A DNA stretch of 64,000 bases from Trissonchulus latispiculum (GCA_030248195.1 JASAND010016606.1:1-64000), one strand, 5' to 3'; counted from the stretch's first letter, positions 31,841-44,498 are shown. Made by a program: numbers and translations. The notes: generated by a model from the sequence alone, not told the origin.

Positions 31841-32729
31841 TGCCGGTGTCACAGGGAAAATTTTCCCCCGTGAAAACTTTCCCCCCGGAAAAATTTCCCT
31901 AGGGAATTCTTCCCCCCGGAAAAATTTCCCTAGGGAATTATTTCCCCCCGGAAAATTTTCACTAGAGGTTGTTATAAATTATTCTCCTGGATATATTCAT
32001 TGTTTTTACAAATTTACAGCTTTGTTTCGTGTTTTAATTTTATGCCAAGTAATTAATGTGATTTTTTATTACATAGCTGTTCTTTCCCAATCTTTAGCAG
32101 TGCACAATTAAGGAAAAGTTTAAAATCAATGTAATTAAAATTTATTTTAATCTATCCAGTCAGTAGGATGCTGAGGTGTCAACTATCATTTTGGATCTTA
32201 GACCCTAGTTCAGTAATTATTAGAAATGTCAGATTAACGGGATTCAAAACTTAAAATTATCGTGTAAACTAATTGTTTACTCGATAAAATCAAGAGCACA
32301 GAATAGATATGTGCAAATTCGTGTAAAAATTGCGTAAGAAGCTTGTTTAAATATACCTATATAATTTATTTTGACGATTTTATTTACAATTTGTAAGTCG
32401 AGCCTCCTACAAAGAGTGTTTTCTTTAAGCGATCTTTTAGGCCTTTTCAAGAAAGGGTAAAGTAGAGTAGAATCGAGAGGAGTAGAGTAGAGTTAAAATT
32501 TACTCTTTTCATGAAAGCACAGAGTTAATTTTAACTCTGCATGCTTTAACTTTCTTTAACCCTGCGTAAAAGTGTAGCGCTTCTACCAGGGCTGGCGGAT
32601 CAGGAAGAAACCAAGGACAAGCCCAAGACGGGAGGCGTCGGGCACCCTCGTACCCACGAAACCAGGACCTAGAAGAGAGAAGGGAAGAGGGAGGTTCAGC
32701 TTTTCACTCACCATTGAAAGTAAAGAATT

Positions 32730-32801
32730 GGTCCCGCCGGGGATCGAACCACGGCCCTTCTGACTCCGGAGCAGACATGCTAACCACTACACCACGGGAC
32801 C
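32730..32801 (-). tRNA. tRNA-like copy in the cluster
   Basis: Seven-bp acceptor GGTCCCG/CGGGACC, box A GTGTAGTGGTTAGCA and box B GGTTCGATCCC. The anticodon arm holds the palindrome CTCCGGAG and its top pair is mismatched, so decoding is doubtful (CGG by position). Confidence 0.4.
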
Positions 32802-33223
32802 ATCAGCTGAACTCCCATTGCAGGCTTATCAATCTTTCCTATGCCTGCTTCCCTTACATCTCCCCCGGGTTTCTAGAAGACGCGTCCCGCGGCTTACTCA
32901 ACTCGGAATCAAACCGAGAGCGCATCCAGCGCAGGGCATTCTGAGCCCAAGGGATCCGTGCTCCCCCGACACACGTTCCAGACCCCTTTAGATCCAACCA
33001 ACCAGAAGCAACTACGGGGGACCGGAGACAGGAATCCAATCCGGGTCCTGAGGCAGCCTCGCCACATGTAGCGCTTCGACCCAGGGCTGGCGGACCAAGA
33101 AGAAACCAAGGACAAGCCCGAACGGGAGGCGTCAGGCACCCATGTACCAACGAAACCAGGACCTAGAAGAGAGAAGGGAAGAGGGAGGTTCAGCTTTTCA
33201 CTCACCATTGAAAGTAAAGAATT

Positions 33224-33296
33224 GGTCCCGCCGGGGATCGAACCACGGCCCTTCTGCTCTAGAGTCAGACATGCTAAACCACTACACCACGGGACC
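33224..33296 (-). tRNA. tRNA-like copy in the cluster
   Basis: Same body as 32730-32801, with one extra T in the D-loop. The anticodon arm carries CTCTAGAG; the loop would present CTA, a stop-reading anticodon, with a mismatched closing pair. Confidence 0.35.
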
Positions 33297-34097
33297 ATCA
33301 GCTGAACTCCCATAGCAGGCTTATCGATTTTCCTATGCCTACTTCCCTTACATCTCCCCCGGGTTTCAATTAAGACGCGTCCCGCGGCTTACTCAACTCG
33401 GAATCGAACCGAGAGCGCATCCAGCGCAGGGCATTCTGAGCCCAAGGGATCCGTGCTCCCCCCGACACACGTTCCAGACCCCTTTAGATCCAACCAACCA
33501 GAAGCAACTACTGGGGGACCGGAGACAGGAGTCCAATCCGGGTCCTGAGGCAGCCTCGCCACATGTAGCGCTTCTACCAGGGCTGGCGGATCAGGACGAA
33601 ACCAAGGACAAGCCCGAACGGGAGGCGTAAGTGCTCTAGAGTCAGAAGGGCCGTGGTTCGATCCCCGGCGGGACCAATTCTTTACTTTCAATGGTGAGTG
33701 AAAAGCTGAACCTCCCTCTTCCCTTCTCTCTTCTAGGTCCTAGTTTCGTGGGTACGAGGGTGCCTGACGCCTCCCGTTTGGGCTTGTCCTCGGTTTCTTC
33801 TTGGTCCACCAGCCCTGGTAGAAGCGCTACATGTGGCGAGGCTGCCAGGAGGACCCGGATTGGACTCCTGTCTCCGGTCCCCCGTAGTTGCTTCTGGTTG
33901 GTTGGATCTAAAGGGGTCTGGAACGTGTGTCGGGGGAGCACGGATCCCTTGGGCTCAGAATGCCCTGCGCTGGATGCGCTCTCGGTTCGATTCCGAGTTG
34001 AGTAAGCCGCGGGACGCGTCTTAATGAAACCCGGGGGAGATGTAAGGGAAGTAGGCATAGGAAAGATTGATAAGCCTGCAATGGGAGTTCAGCTGAT

Positions 34098-34169
34098 GGT
34101 CCCGTGGTGTAGTGGTTAGCATGTCTGCTCCGGAGTCAGAAGGGCCGTGGTTCGATCCCCGGCGGGACC
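34098..34169 (+). tRNA. tRNA-like copy in the cluster
   Basis: Opposite orientation to its neighbours. Acceptor, box A and box B are intact; CTCCGGAG anticodon-arm form. Confidence 0.4.
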
Positions 34170-34312
34170 AATTCTTTACTTTCAATGGTGAGTGAAAAGC
34201 TGAACCTCCCTCTTCCCTTCTCTCTTCTAGGTCCTGGTTTCGTGGGTACGAGGGTGTCTGACGCCTCCCGTTCGGGCTTGTCCTTGGTTTCTTCCTGATC
34301 CCATAAAGAATT

Positions 34313-34384
34313 GGTCCCGCCGGGGATCGAATCACGGCCCTTCTGACTCCGGAGCAGACATGCTAACCACTACACCACGGGACC
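34313..34384 (-). tRNA. tRNA-like copy in the cluster
   Basis: CTCCGGAG form, with one change in box B (GATTCGATCCC). It lies next to the inversion point of the cluster. Confidence 0.35.
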
Positions 34385-34807
34385 ATCAGCTGAACTCCCA
34401 TAGCAGGCTTATCGATTTTCCTATGCCTACTTCCCTTACATCTCCCCCGGGTTTCAATTAAGACGCGTCCCGCGGCTTACTCAACTCGGAATCGAACCGA
34501 GAGCGCATCCAGCGCAGGGCATTCTGAGCCCAAGGGATCCGTGCTCCCCCCGACACACGTTCCAGACCCCTTTAGATCCAACCAACCAGAAGCAACTACT
34601 GGGGGACCGGAGACAGGAGTCCAATCCGGGTCCTGAGGCAGCCTCGCCACATGTAGCGCTTCTACCAGGGCTGGCGGATCAGGACGAAACCAAGGACAAG
34701 CCCGAACGGGAGGCGTCAGGCACCCTCGTACCCACGAAACCAGGACCTAGAAGAGAGAAGGGAAGAGGGAGGTTCAGCTTTTTACTCACCATTGAAAGTA
34801 AAGAATT

Positions 34808-34880
34808 GGTCCCGCCGGGGATCGAACCACGGCCCTTCTGCTCTAGAGTCAGACATGCTAAACCACTACACCACGGGACC
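34808..34880 (-). tRNA. tRNA-like copy in the cluster
   Basis: CTCTAGAG form with the extra D-loop base, like 33224-33296. Confidence 0.35.
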
Positions 34881-35303
34881 ATCAGCTGAACTCCCATTGC
34901 AGACTTATCAATCTTTCCTATGCCTGCTTCCCTTACATCTCCCCCGGGTTTCTTTAAGACGCGTCCCGCGGCTTACTCAACTCGGAATCGAGCCGAGAGC
35001 GCATCCAGCGCAGGGCATTCTGAGCCCAAGGGATCCGTGCTCCCCCGACACACGTTCCAGACCCCTTTAGATCCAACCAACCAGAAGCAACTACTGGGGG
35101 ACCGGATACAGGAGTCCAATCCGGGTCCTCCTGGCAGCCTCGCCACATGTAGCGCTTCTACCAGGGCTGGCGGATCAGGAAGAAACCAAGGACAAGCCCA
35201 AGACGGGAGGCGTCGGGCACCCTCGTACCCCGAAACCAGGACCTAGAAGAGAGAAGGGAAGAGGGAGGTTCAGCTTTTCACTCACCATTGAAAGTAAAGA
35301 ATT

Positions 35304-35375
35304 GGTCCCGCCGGGGATCGAACCACGGCCCTTCTGACTCCGGAGCAGACTTGCTAACCACTACACCACGGGACC
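35304..35375 (-). tRNA. tRNA-like copy in the cluster
   Basis: CTCCGGAG form. It has one change in the D-arm region (TTGCTAACC on the plus strand). Confidence 0.35.
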
Positions 35376-36801
35376 ATCAGCTGAACTCCCATTGCAGGCT
35401 TATCAATCTTTCCTATGCCTGCTTCCCTTACAAAAGCTGTAGAGTTGAAGGAGTTAAAATTAACCCCGTGGTTTTAACTCTGCTCTGCTTAACCTGCCTG
35501 TTTTGCCTGGGGTTAAATTTCAATGGAAAATGCTCAGAAAGAGTTAAACAGAGAATTTAACCCTTTCGTGAAAAGGGTAGAGTTAAATTTAACTCCACAG
35601 GTATTTTTAACTCTGCACGCGATTCTTGAAAAGAGCAGAGATAAAGCGAGTCGATTTCATGAATTCATGAATTCATGAAGTTAAATTTTTTAACTCTTTC
35701 GAACTCGCAGGGTTAAAGAGTTAACTCTTTTAGTTTTAACTCTTTCTTGAAAAGGATAACTCTACTCTACCCTTTCTTGAAAAGGCCCTTAGAAAGTTTT
35801 GGAAGAGTCTCTCATCTTAGAAGTCTTTCTAAAAGTTATGCTAACTGACTACCAAAACTTAACCAATTTTTCTCTAATTCTGAGTCGAAAGACTTCAGAT
35901 TCATGTTTTACGACGTAGAAAACCACTGTAATGTTGCAGCAAGACTGATGGCAAAAACCTTTTTGGTTCCTAATTTTTTGGTTTTTGGAAAACATAACAA
36001 TTTAAATTTTTTAGAATTTTATTACCAGTCAATTAGATGTGTGTTGGGATTGGGAAGCATCCATACAAAATTTTAGTTAAATTGTTCAAGTTTTGAGGCA
36101 GATATATAAAGAGTTGGGGGAGATAGCTTACTTTATTATTTAATGGGGAGATTGTTTACGTGATTCTAGGAGCCCAATATTATCTTGATTGTATCCATTA
36201 AAAACTCAAAAGCTAAAGTTTACATTTTACATAAAATTGACCACGTATTGAATAAGCAATGATGGTTCAAGTTCGATGTCTCCAAAAGGAATTATCACCT
36301 TAACTATTTATTGATTAAAATTTAATCCGATAAGGTTCTGTTTCTTTATTGCGGATTGATTTTAATCTATTCTGTTTAAAGAAGTAAGGCCAGGGCTTAT
36401 TAATTTCCATTTCGCACTTGTTTCCTACTTATTCATCTAGCATTTGTACTTTGTAAATTTGTATATATATATATATATATTCGTTTTGCTTAGTTATATT
36501 TATTTATTTTGTTATTCTTGCGATGTTAAATGCGGACCAAAAAATACTAAAATAGATAATTAACATAAAAATACGGAGCAAAACTGTAAAGTTTAGGTAG
36601 TTGAAAATACCTTCAATTAATAAATCCAGCAAAATAATTTCTGCTTAGGGAAATTTTTCCGGGGGGAAAGAAACCAATAGTGAAATTTTTCCGGGGGGAA
36701 AGAATTCACTAGTGAAATTTTTCCGGGGGGAAAATTTCCCTAGGGAAATTTTTCCGGGGGGAAAGTTTTCACGGGGGAAAATTTTCCCTGTGACACCGGC
36801 A

Positions 36802-38894
36802 ATGCTCGTCAGATCTGGGAATGTTATTGTATTGTATATACGTACTTGAAGAAGCAATCTGGTCTGCAATCCAAATGGAATTTCGGAAATTTAATCTGAA
36901 ATTTGGAATGTCCTCTGTGCTGCACAATTGCGTTTAAACTGCTTAAAGCGTTGAAAACAAAAATTTAGTTGTGAATTCTTGGAGCTGGTCTTGTTTTCTG
37001 TTTTGGCAATTTCTTAAAGCCCTCAATTTAAAAAAGGATGCTAGCTTTCATAATGAGGTCCTGTCTTTAACCAGTTGCAAAAATTCCGCATCCAGGCGGA
37101 ATAAAAACAATACATAGCATTTTCATGTGTAGCGATTGGGATCACGTTTCTAATTAAATAATATATTTCATTATTGCTTTGTGGCGATAAAGATACTTGT
37201 CACCATAAATGTGTAGTAAAGAACAATTTATATTTAAAATTTCTATTTATTCATTAAACTATATTAACCAAAGTGTTTCTTTTTGGTTTCATTCAATTCT
37301 ACGTGTTCTACGTTTTCTACGTTCAACTCGGTGTTACTCCTAGTTTACAAAATCACAATCTACTTTTATCGACTACAATTTTTGTGCCACATGTCCTAAT
37401 TTAATTGCTACCCATATCCTAACCATACGTTAATAATTTATTATGTTTCTAGTACGGTACAATTCAGTTTGCCAGATAAGTTTGAAGTTCAACATCTTGT
37501 CAGTCAGAATTCCAGCTTGAAACTTATTCCTACTTTTAATCAAACTGTTATCCCTTGAGTTGTCATGTTTGATGTTCTGAGCCACCGGTTTGCTTTTATT
37601 AGTACGCTGGTAAAAAATGGTTAGCTTCAACTTCATGCTTAGTTGCAAAGTAAAACAATGGACTTTGTCATTCGTTGGAACCGGTGTGACTATCCTATTA
37701 TTTGAACATCTAAGAGTTCAAGCATGAAACCACGGACTGATGGCGTTGTGTTATCATCCAGAACAGGCAGTTGACTGCGCGGACAACTGACAATAACTGC
37801 GGGTATTCGTAAGCATAACTGTAGACATGTTCGTTTTACATGAAAATGTAATATACAAATATTCGCATATTTGAAAAATTTAAAAGTTTTGCGGTAGAAA
37901 AATGATTCCAGGCAAAGCTTTTTGAACGGCGGGTTTACGAGTCTGGCACCAAGTTGGGGTTTCAGTGATTTCCGGAAAAATGTCTTAAAATTTACAGCTA
38001 TTGCTTACTTCGCTTGCTCATTATTTTGGAACTTGATGCGTATCGGAAGGATTAATTTTCAGTGAGCGCTTCGCAGAACCAGGAATGACTGACGACCTTC
38101 ACCTGTCCAACTTCCATGTGTGGAACCCATTCATGATATAATCATTCATTTTTGGCCCCAATAACAACTAATCTTAAAATAGTTGTTGCTTTTACTGACT
38201 TTCAGAACAGTTTTACTGTTGTAATTTAGCAGGATAAGCTGTTGTACATCTTTAGGCACTTTGTGTTTCTTGATTTACCGTCGTACTACCACTTTTGGTA
38301 CTTGATAGGACAAGCCCATTTTCATGCGTATATACTCACAGACACATGCAAAATTCTCATCAAGTTTACGAGCACAGGAGTGTTAATTAGAGAGATGATG
38401 CATAAATTTTCGATATAGCATAGTTTATGTGTAGTTCCAGATATTCTGACAAGTGGAACAGGTTTTGACGCCAATAACGCCTTGTTGAGGGACTGCCCTG
38501 TTTCCTGATTTCCAATGGTGCCTTTTCTTAGAAATATTAATACTTCACATGACAGATTGAAATGAACAAGATGTAATTTTACAGATACCCTAAACAGTGC
38601 AAGATTTGATCAATTCATAAACAGGGTTTATTATTCATGATACCCAGTGGCTACCGCTTCCATTAATGCAGAAACGAGACCGATGTAATCCATACGTGTC
38701 TAAACATTAGATTAATTTAGGTCAGCTCTTCCTTTTTCTCTGGAGATGAATTTTATTGGTCACTATTCACATTGATCTCAGCCAAAAGTCATCTAAAGCT
38801 GGCCACAATTCGTTTACTTTGGCCAAAGCTGGTACAAATGGCAAACTCCAAACTTGTAATATAGCGTTAGTAAAAGCCTGAGCTCTGTACAAAC
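36802..38894. other. Non-coding AT-rich region
   Basis: No gene or structured repeat recognised. Confidence 0.45.
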
Positions 38895-40668
38895 TAGTGA
38901 TGTGGATCGGATCGGCGGATCGGATCGGATCGGATCGACAAATTTTCGGATCGGATCGTCTTAATTTTTCCGGATCGCCGATCCGGCAAATCAGGCAAAA
39001 TTTGGAAGTTTGTACCAATTTCTACATTACATTGCCAAGTTTCTTCGAAGAAATTTTCAAAACCTTTCATCTGAAATTTGTTCAAATGTCGAATATTCAG
39101 TTGTTGAGTTTTCTTATTTCTTTCCCTGGGTAAATAAATGTTTGATGTGTACAAATGAAAACCGTTGGTATGGTACTGATCTCTAATATTTTCTCTTAAT
39201 CAATTTTTGGACAGTCCGCTCCGCTTTTAAATTCAGTGCCGCTGAGAGTGTACTTATTCAGCTTGATTAAAAGTTATCCGTTCTCTGAAATTGGAATAAA
39301 AATTTTTCGCCAAAGCGTTGACTCAGAAATGGACGCGGAAGTCTGCAAAATCCACTCATTTTTGTACATGGTATTGTATGACCAAAATTATGCATTCAAT
39401 CGGTCGTTTATTGCAAACTAGCCTTTAGAGCAAACCCCAACAATATATTCTTTTTAAAATCGTCCAGAAATTCATCGTCCATCGTCAAGAACTGGAATTT
39501 AGTGTAACCGGCATATCGGGATTGAATTGCGGAAAATATGTAATATTAATATTAATTAGTTGAAATATTAAATTTCTCCAAAAATTTTAGCGCATTCAAT
39601 ATTCTGCTTCCATGATCGACTAGAGTTGTTCCAGCTGCATGTTTTGAATCTCCATTTGAATTGTATGGTATTATTTGAAAGCTATTGATGAGCTAGAACC
39701 AATACTTGAAAACGTACCAATTTCTCGGTATTCACTGCTTATATATAGATAGGGAAATTTTTGTGAATTCCGGGAACAGGGCGCATTTCTGGGATCTAGT
39801 TGTATTACGCAAGTTGTTCACCTCCTCAAGACCTTTCGAGTAATTACCTATAGGTGTGGATAATTGAAAACATTTAAATCCGGAAAGTCCTGTTTTCGTT
39901 AATTCGAGAATCGAGTGCATTTATGGCATTGATTGGATTACAAAACGTGTTCACTTCGTCAAGAGCTTTTAAATGATTACCATATCGTGTGAATTAAAAA
40001 ATTCAATATTCGGAAATTACGAAAACCAGAATACAACTAAAATTCTGGTAATTGGGGTGGATTTTTGTGAGAAAAGGTGGTAAGAGCAAAAATATGCGGC
40101 GGAATCATCTCTGACCGCGGAACGCATACATATTTTCAATGCGCATAAATTTTAGCATATCATTGAATAATTTTAGATTTTCCGTGAATAAAACCCGGAT
40201 TGCGGGTTTTTCTTGAATTTCAATGTCTCCATCTCAGAACCATTTAAAAATATATATACATTGCTTATAAATGTATAAAACTATAAAATTATATAAGTAT
40301 GCTTGCAATAAACGCCCAAAGTTTTTTGGTCTTATACCAAAATTTTGTCCACTTTGTTTAGTCTTTTGTATAGTTCTCGTCTCACTCTCACTAGATCCTA
40401 AACTCCCAAAACAGTTATTTTTCCAAGCAGACTGCATATTATTCTGTAGCTGAAGTTTAAAAAATTTTAAATAAGATTGAGATGCGACGTTTGATCAAGA
40501 GTTTTGTCATATACCAGGAAATGGAAAGGTATATATAGCAATTGAAGTGTCTACATTGAATTTTAAAATTATGGCCGGATCGGATCTGATCGGATCGGAT
40601 CGCCGGCCAATTGGCGGATGGATCGGTAGGTGATTTTGGCTGCCGATCCGATCCGATCCACATCACTA
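38895..40668. mobile_element. hAT-like element with (GATCG)n arrays
   Basis: TIR TAGTGATGTGGATCGGATCG at the left is repeated inverted at the right end. Flanking 8-mers GTACAAAC and GTACCATC agree at six of eight positions, as a decayed 8-bp duplication would. GATCG/CGATC words crowd both ends. No transposase frame was seen in the 1.77 kb. Confidence 0.75.
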
Positions 40669-41115
40669 GTACCATCGCAACTCTCCACGACTATAGCTAC
40701 CTGAGCCAATCAGTGAATCAAACAGTTTTTTAAGTTGTGCCATGGTCGACAGTGGACAAATATAGTCATGGATATTATTTTTCTTGCAGTTACTGCAGTT
40801 CATCAGAGTGCCAAGCACTTGAGTTCACTTTCAAGGAATCGCTCGCCCCACCCGAAATTCGGTTTCACCGTTTTTGTGCAAAACTCTGAAAAATATGTTT
40901 TCCAGAAACTGTCAGTTCACCCCTTATCCAAAACTTCTATTCTTGCACACAAAAGAATTATTGAACTGCAGTTGCGAGTTTCTCCCGTCGGGGACCTCAT
41001 AGTCATATGCTCCGTTTCATACTGTGTTTAAATATTGTACCCAGTTTTACGCAGTTTTACCGAAATATTATGTACTCATTATAGGGTTTTGTTAAGTGTG
41101 CCGTGCGCCGTGCGC

Positions 41116-41500
41116 CGTGTGCTGTGCCGGCCGAGTGGTTAAGGCGTTCGACTTCGGATCCGATAGTCCGAAGTTCGAATCCCCGCTTCCACAAGGCTTT
41201 CACAAATCCCCTTGAGCAAGGGACTAAGCACATATCGGTTCGCCGTGGGCTCTAGCCAACCCAGCTATCCATCCTTAACTTTTCGGTAGATGGGTACCAC
41301 GAATGTGGGAAGGTAACAGGAGACCGTGTAGGGTATCTGCCTTGAGGAGCTGGCCCCTCCTCCACGGTTGTAGGTAGTCATCATTCGAGGTGTCACTCCT
41401 GTCTCAAGGGCTGTGTATCCGGGGATGAGCACCGGCACCCTAGACCCTGACAAGGGTAGGAGAATTCTCCGGGGGGTTACCTTTAAGAACCAGTAAACCG
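41116..41500 (+). repeat. tRNA-derived SINE
   Basis: The head has box A GGCCGAGTGGTTAAGG (41129-41144) and box B GTTCGAATCCC (41173-41183), the layout of a Leu- or Ser-type tRNA. An unrelated body of about 300 bp follows. A CCGTGCG-type microsatellite precedes it. The right end is approximate. Confidence 0.6.
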
Positions 41501-41665
41501 TGTTTTGCAGCTTGTTACGGCCATTAAAAGTTTACAAATATACATTTGTTTGTATCCTCAATGAAGTTTTTCTAGTGATCGTTTTTTAGCTTACATTTAA
41601 ATCCTTACTCACTCAACGAATTCACGATTATATGCTTATGCAGTCTTAAATTTACATTTCATCTC

Positions 41666-42010
41666 ATGGGTATTCATTACTTCATAATCCTGTGGTTTTT
41701 TTCCATTTTCTTTACTTCTGCTTCCGGATATAATGGAAATATATTTGTCCTAAGTGATGACGATTTACGTAATAAGCTACAACAGAAACATTATCGATAC
41801 CTTTTACGATATCCGACCACTTTTCATCCCAAAACAATAAATTTCAACGAACGTGCTGCACTGATTCTGGGCATTGGAGATCTGCCAAATTTGCGGAAAC
41901 GTGCAGGAGCGGTGCCCTGGCTCGTGAAGGGAGATAACACCTATATATGGGATAGTGATGCGGACAGCGTTCCATGGCAGACTAAAGCTGATGCATTGTT
42001 CTTATCATGA
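41666..42010 (+). CDS. Small secreted propeptide-like protein
   Basis: 114 residues in one frame. A strong signal peptide (about 1-21, ending SASG-YN) is followed by a spacer of about 57 residues and a dibasic KR at 79-80. Beyond it lies a C-terminal 34-residue part with two related pieces, GAVPWLVKGDN and DSVPWQTKADA. AATAAA signals follow the stop within 20-50 bases. The layout is that of a prepropeptide releasing a C-terminal peptide, but there is no amidation glycine. I do not recognise the family. The gene lies tail to tail with the next one, 215 bp away. Confidence 0.7.
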   Translation: MGIHYFIILWFFSIFFTSASGYNGNIFVLSDDDLRNKLQQKHYRYLLRYPTTFHPKTINFNERAALILGIGDLPNLRKRAGAVPWLVKGDNTYIWDSDADSVPWQTKADALFLS

Positions 42011-42225
42011 AATTTTAAATAAATAATTGTGGTTTTATTGTCGTCATATTAATGAATAAAGACCAGCTTAAAATTTCGTACATTCATGCCTTGCATATAT
42101 AATCCGGCTAGTCATCCAGAAACAAGGTTTAACTATTTACATTGCTATTTTAATGGAAAACAGATCAGTGTTGCTATACTGTATGAACTTTGTAAATTAT
42201 TAATTGTTAGATGATGTTAAATGAT

Positions 42226-43474
42226 TCAACCATTTTTGCTTAAGGTTTGATAATATTGATAATAAAGAAGCTGCTGATCAGGCGGTAGCTGGCTTATCCT
42301 GTCTAGGGAGTTGTTAATCAACGGTGAATTCCCACTTCTTGCGGCCAGCGTGCCTAGGTTTCCACCTCCCTGCCTTATCGCTCTGAGGGCTTTAAACAGA
42401 CCGGGTCCATAGTTTCCCACAGTAGCTGGCGGGTAATTGGGACCACCAATGTCGCTGAATTCGTTGGGATTAAAGGGAACTCGTGGACTGACTACGGGCC
42501 AGGCCAGAGATCGCTGTCGCTTAAATCGTGGTAATGCCTCATTATTCGCTATGGCACGAGCTAAAGGAATACAAATACAAATATAAAATATGAATAGATA
42601 AAATGCGTCGTCAGGCAAATTGAATTCTATTTTGTGTGAACAGTGTTTCGAGAAGGGGGTGGAAGTGTAGTGTGTCTTCGGAAAATACCAGAAAATTTAG
42701 CGAGATGACCTAAACTGGTCACTACTGCTGTGACTTTCATTCCTCTGAATAATTAAAGTTGTAGTTTCTGAGTATTGCGAGGCGTCTGGAACAAACATCT
42801 CACCCATCCGTTCCCCCATTGTCGGTCGGTGTTTCAGCACTCCCAGCAGAACGCAGGTACGGCAGTGTAATAAAACGTAAGTCCCCGTAGCGCGGCGCTT
42901 TCTTACGGGGATGCCAAGTTTCAGAATTAGGAGTCTTGTCAATTGCCATTCCAAAACAGTGGTTGAGGCAATCATCTCCGAGCTCCGCGTTTGTCCGACA
43001 TAACTGCAGGCAGCGGTCATCGCGATATGTGCTACCTACCACATTATTGATAAATGCCTTACGTAGATTGCCTTCGAAGACAGCACTAGTCCTAGCAGGA
43101 TCAGCTCACTGGGGCTGGAGTGAAGTATACTAAGCAAATAGCACTTTGAACAGTGACACGTGGGGGTACTCTCAAAAAGATCGTACACAGCTGTAAAGAT
43201 CTCAAAGATGTAGCTTGTACAAAGCTTGTACAAACAGTATTGAATTTTATCATATGACAGGGAGTTCGCCAATCCAAACGCACTAAAGGCATGATTAAAA
43301 AATGATAAGACATCACACCCAATAGCATCTGGAAAGTTGAGTGTCTCACTTTTCCTATCATTGACTCTTTGCCAACACTGAAGCTAAAACTGACCACAAA
43401 CAACTGCAAAACTGATGACACTTACCGTTTATCTCAACGAAAGTGAATATTAAACAACACAAAATCGTTAACAT
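42226..43474 (-). CDS. Three-exon secreted protein with a CX3C-X9-CX3C motif
   Basis: Proposed exons: 43426-43474 (ATG plus hydrophobic signal peptide, perfect GTAAGT donor), 42907-43035 and 42226-42560 (acceptor TTCCTTTAG). Phases agree at both junctions (phase 1). The 170-residue product has a signal peptide of about 16 residues, then a Cys part with CLQLC and CLNHC nine residues apart, then a basic site PRFKRQR and a Pro/Gly/Asn-rich 96-residue tail. Skipping exon 2 also keeps the frame, so two forms are possible. CX3C pairs can form a helical hairpin with two disulfides; this is only a pattern. It may be a peptide-hormone or defence precursor; the family is not recognised. Confidence 0.55.
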
Positions 43475-44498
43475 GATCGTAGACAGTTATACAAAACGGT
43501 TTGTTTAAAGTGAAATTGGTACTAAACAGGAATTATTGTCGTAATGCTGTGCACGTCAAGGTTCAGGGTCTTCAAATATGATTACTTTTAACAATCGTAG
43601 TTGCCCATGAAACTTAGAAAACAAGTTGATGCAAAAATACAGTACGTAAGACAATCTAATAACTTCAGAATGTGTCTACACGATCAATACTCTTTCTAGA
43701 ATGCATAATCTTATTGTTGTAAAGAGTGGGCTGGCAGGTTGCTCTTCTTATTAAGTCTATGACAGTGTACCAAGCAAAATCACTCTTTCTCTCAATTTTT
43801 GAGCAGTATCAGCTTGACAAACCATATACACCCTTCCAAGTTTATCGGATGGGTAACAGAAAACTAATTTCAACACTGCTTCAAAGTCAAAACTAACATC
43901 CTTCACCAAAATGAGATGGTTTTTGCATTCTGTAAGGTTACTGAACAGCCGCTTTGTAATTAGCTAAAGTGAGCGTTATAATATTTTCTGTATTCATTCT
44001 CGTCAAGCGAGGAAATGCAGGAATATGCAGTTTGATAGGTTGACGGATATTGGATATCGACGGATATCCACCTAATGGATATTTTGTCTACAACTCCAAA
44101 CGGGACAATACTTGGGCTTTGTGGTTGTAACATCGCAATGCAATGATAAGTAAGATGGACATAAACCATATAGGTTCTCATATTCCTCTTTCCTTAATAA
44201 ACTGACGGTCATCTCACCTAGTACTGGCCAACTAGAGCTCACAAATAACCATGCAGTCTGAGTTTAACCCTTTTCATTACCACTGTGTGAGCCACAGAAG
44301 GTGGTCAGCTTCCTACTGTTTATATGTTGACTTGGCTCCAAACCTCGTGATACAATTCCAACAAATACATTAGTAGATAGTTTTTATTGGCAATGTTTAC
44401 CCATCAATACCACATAAATATTATTAATGGCATTAGCATTCACCTCCGTCTTAGGACATTGTCTTCCTATAATATGCTCAGATAGTTGCTTATTGTCT
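43475..44498. other. Intergenic region between two minus-strand genes
   Basis: AT-rich, no gene seen. It would hold the promoter of the three-exon secreted protein and the 3' UTR of the HD-domain gene. Confidence 0.45.

Larger units (their letters stand above)
32576..35435. repeat. Cluster of dimeric tRNA-derived repeats
   Basis: Units of about 490 bp each contain two tRNA-like parts: one with acceptor GGTCCCG and T-arm GTGGTTCGATCCCC, and one with T-arm CTCGGTTCGATTCCGAG and a GCGC-stem arm. Between them lies a constant tract that includes GTGAGTGAAAAGCTGAACC. Units run minus, minus, plus (about 33625-34310), then minus again, making an inverted arrangement. The two-headed structure fits a dimeric tRNA SINE family amplified in place. 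More copies occur at 47091-47238 and 48226-48530. Confidence 0.7.
32440..35787. mobile_element. Middle TIR element with AGAGTTAA arrays
   Basis: A perfect 20-bp TIR beginning GGCCTTTTCAAGAAAGGG bounds the segment. Inside both ends are many variants of AGAGTTAA/TTAACTCT (32470-32570 and 35440-35760). The tRNA-like cluster is inserted between them. A related degraded array lies at about 57030-57250. Confidence 0.7.
31841..36801. mobile_element. Outer TIR element enclosing nested repeats
   Basis: TGCCGGTGTCACAGGGAAAA at the left is the exact reverse complement of the right end. Inside both ends are arrays of CCCCCCGGAAAAATTTCCCTAGGG-like words (31860-31965 and 36655-36775), kept inverted. A second TIR element and a tRNA-repeat cluster lie within. 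No transposase was seen. Target duplications are not clear. Confidence 0.75.

Noticed and set aside
42561..42618. N-terminal start of the secreted protein at 42618 read as a signal peptide
   Set aside because: The hydrophobic run is encoded by the pyrimidine tract of a splice acceptor, and the ORF start has no ATG in good context.
43036..43421. Further exon candidates of the Cys-motif gene
   Set aside because: Frames there end in stops or need phases that do not match the flanking exons.
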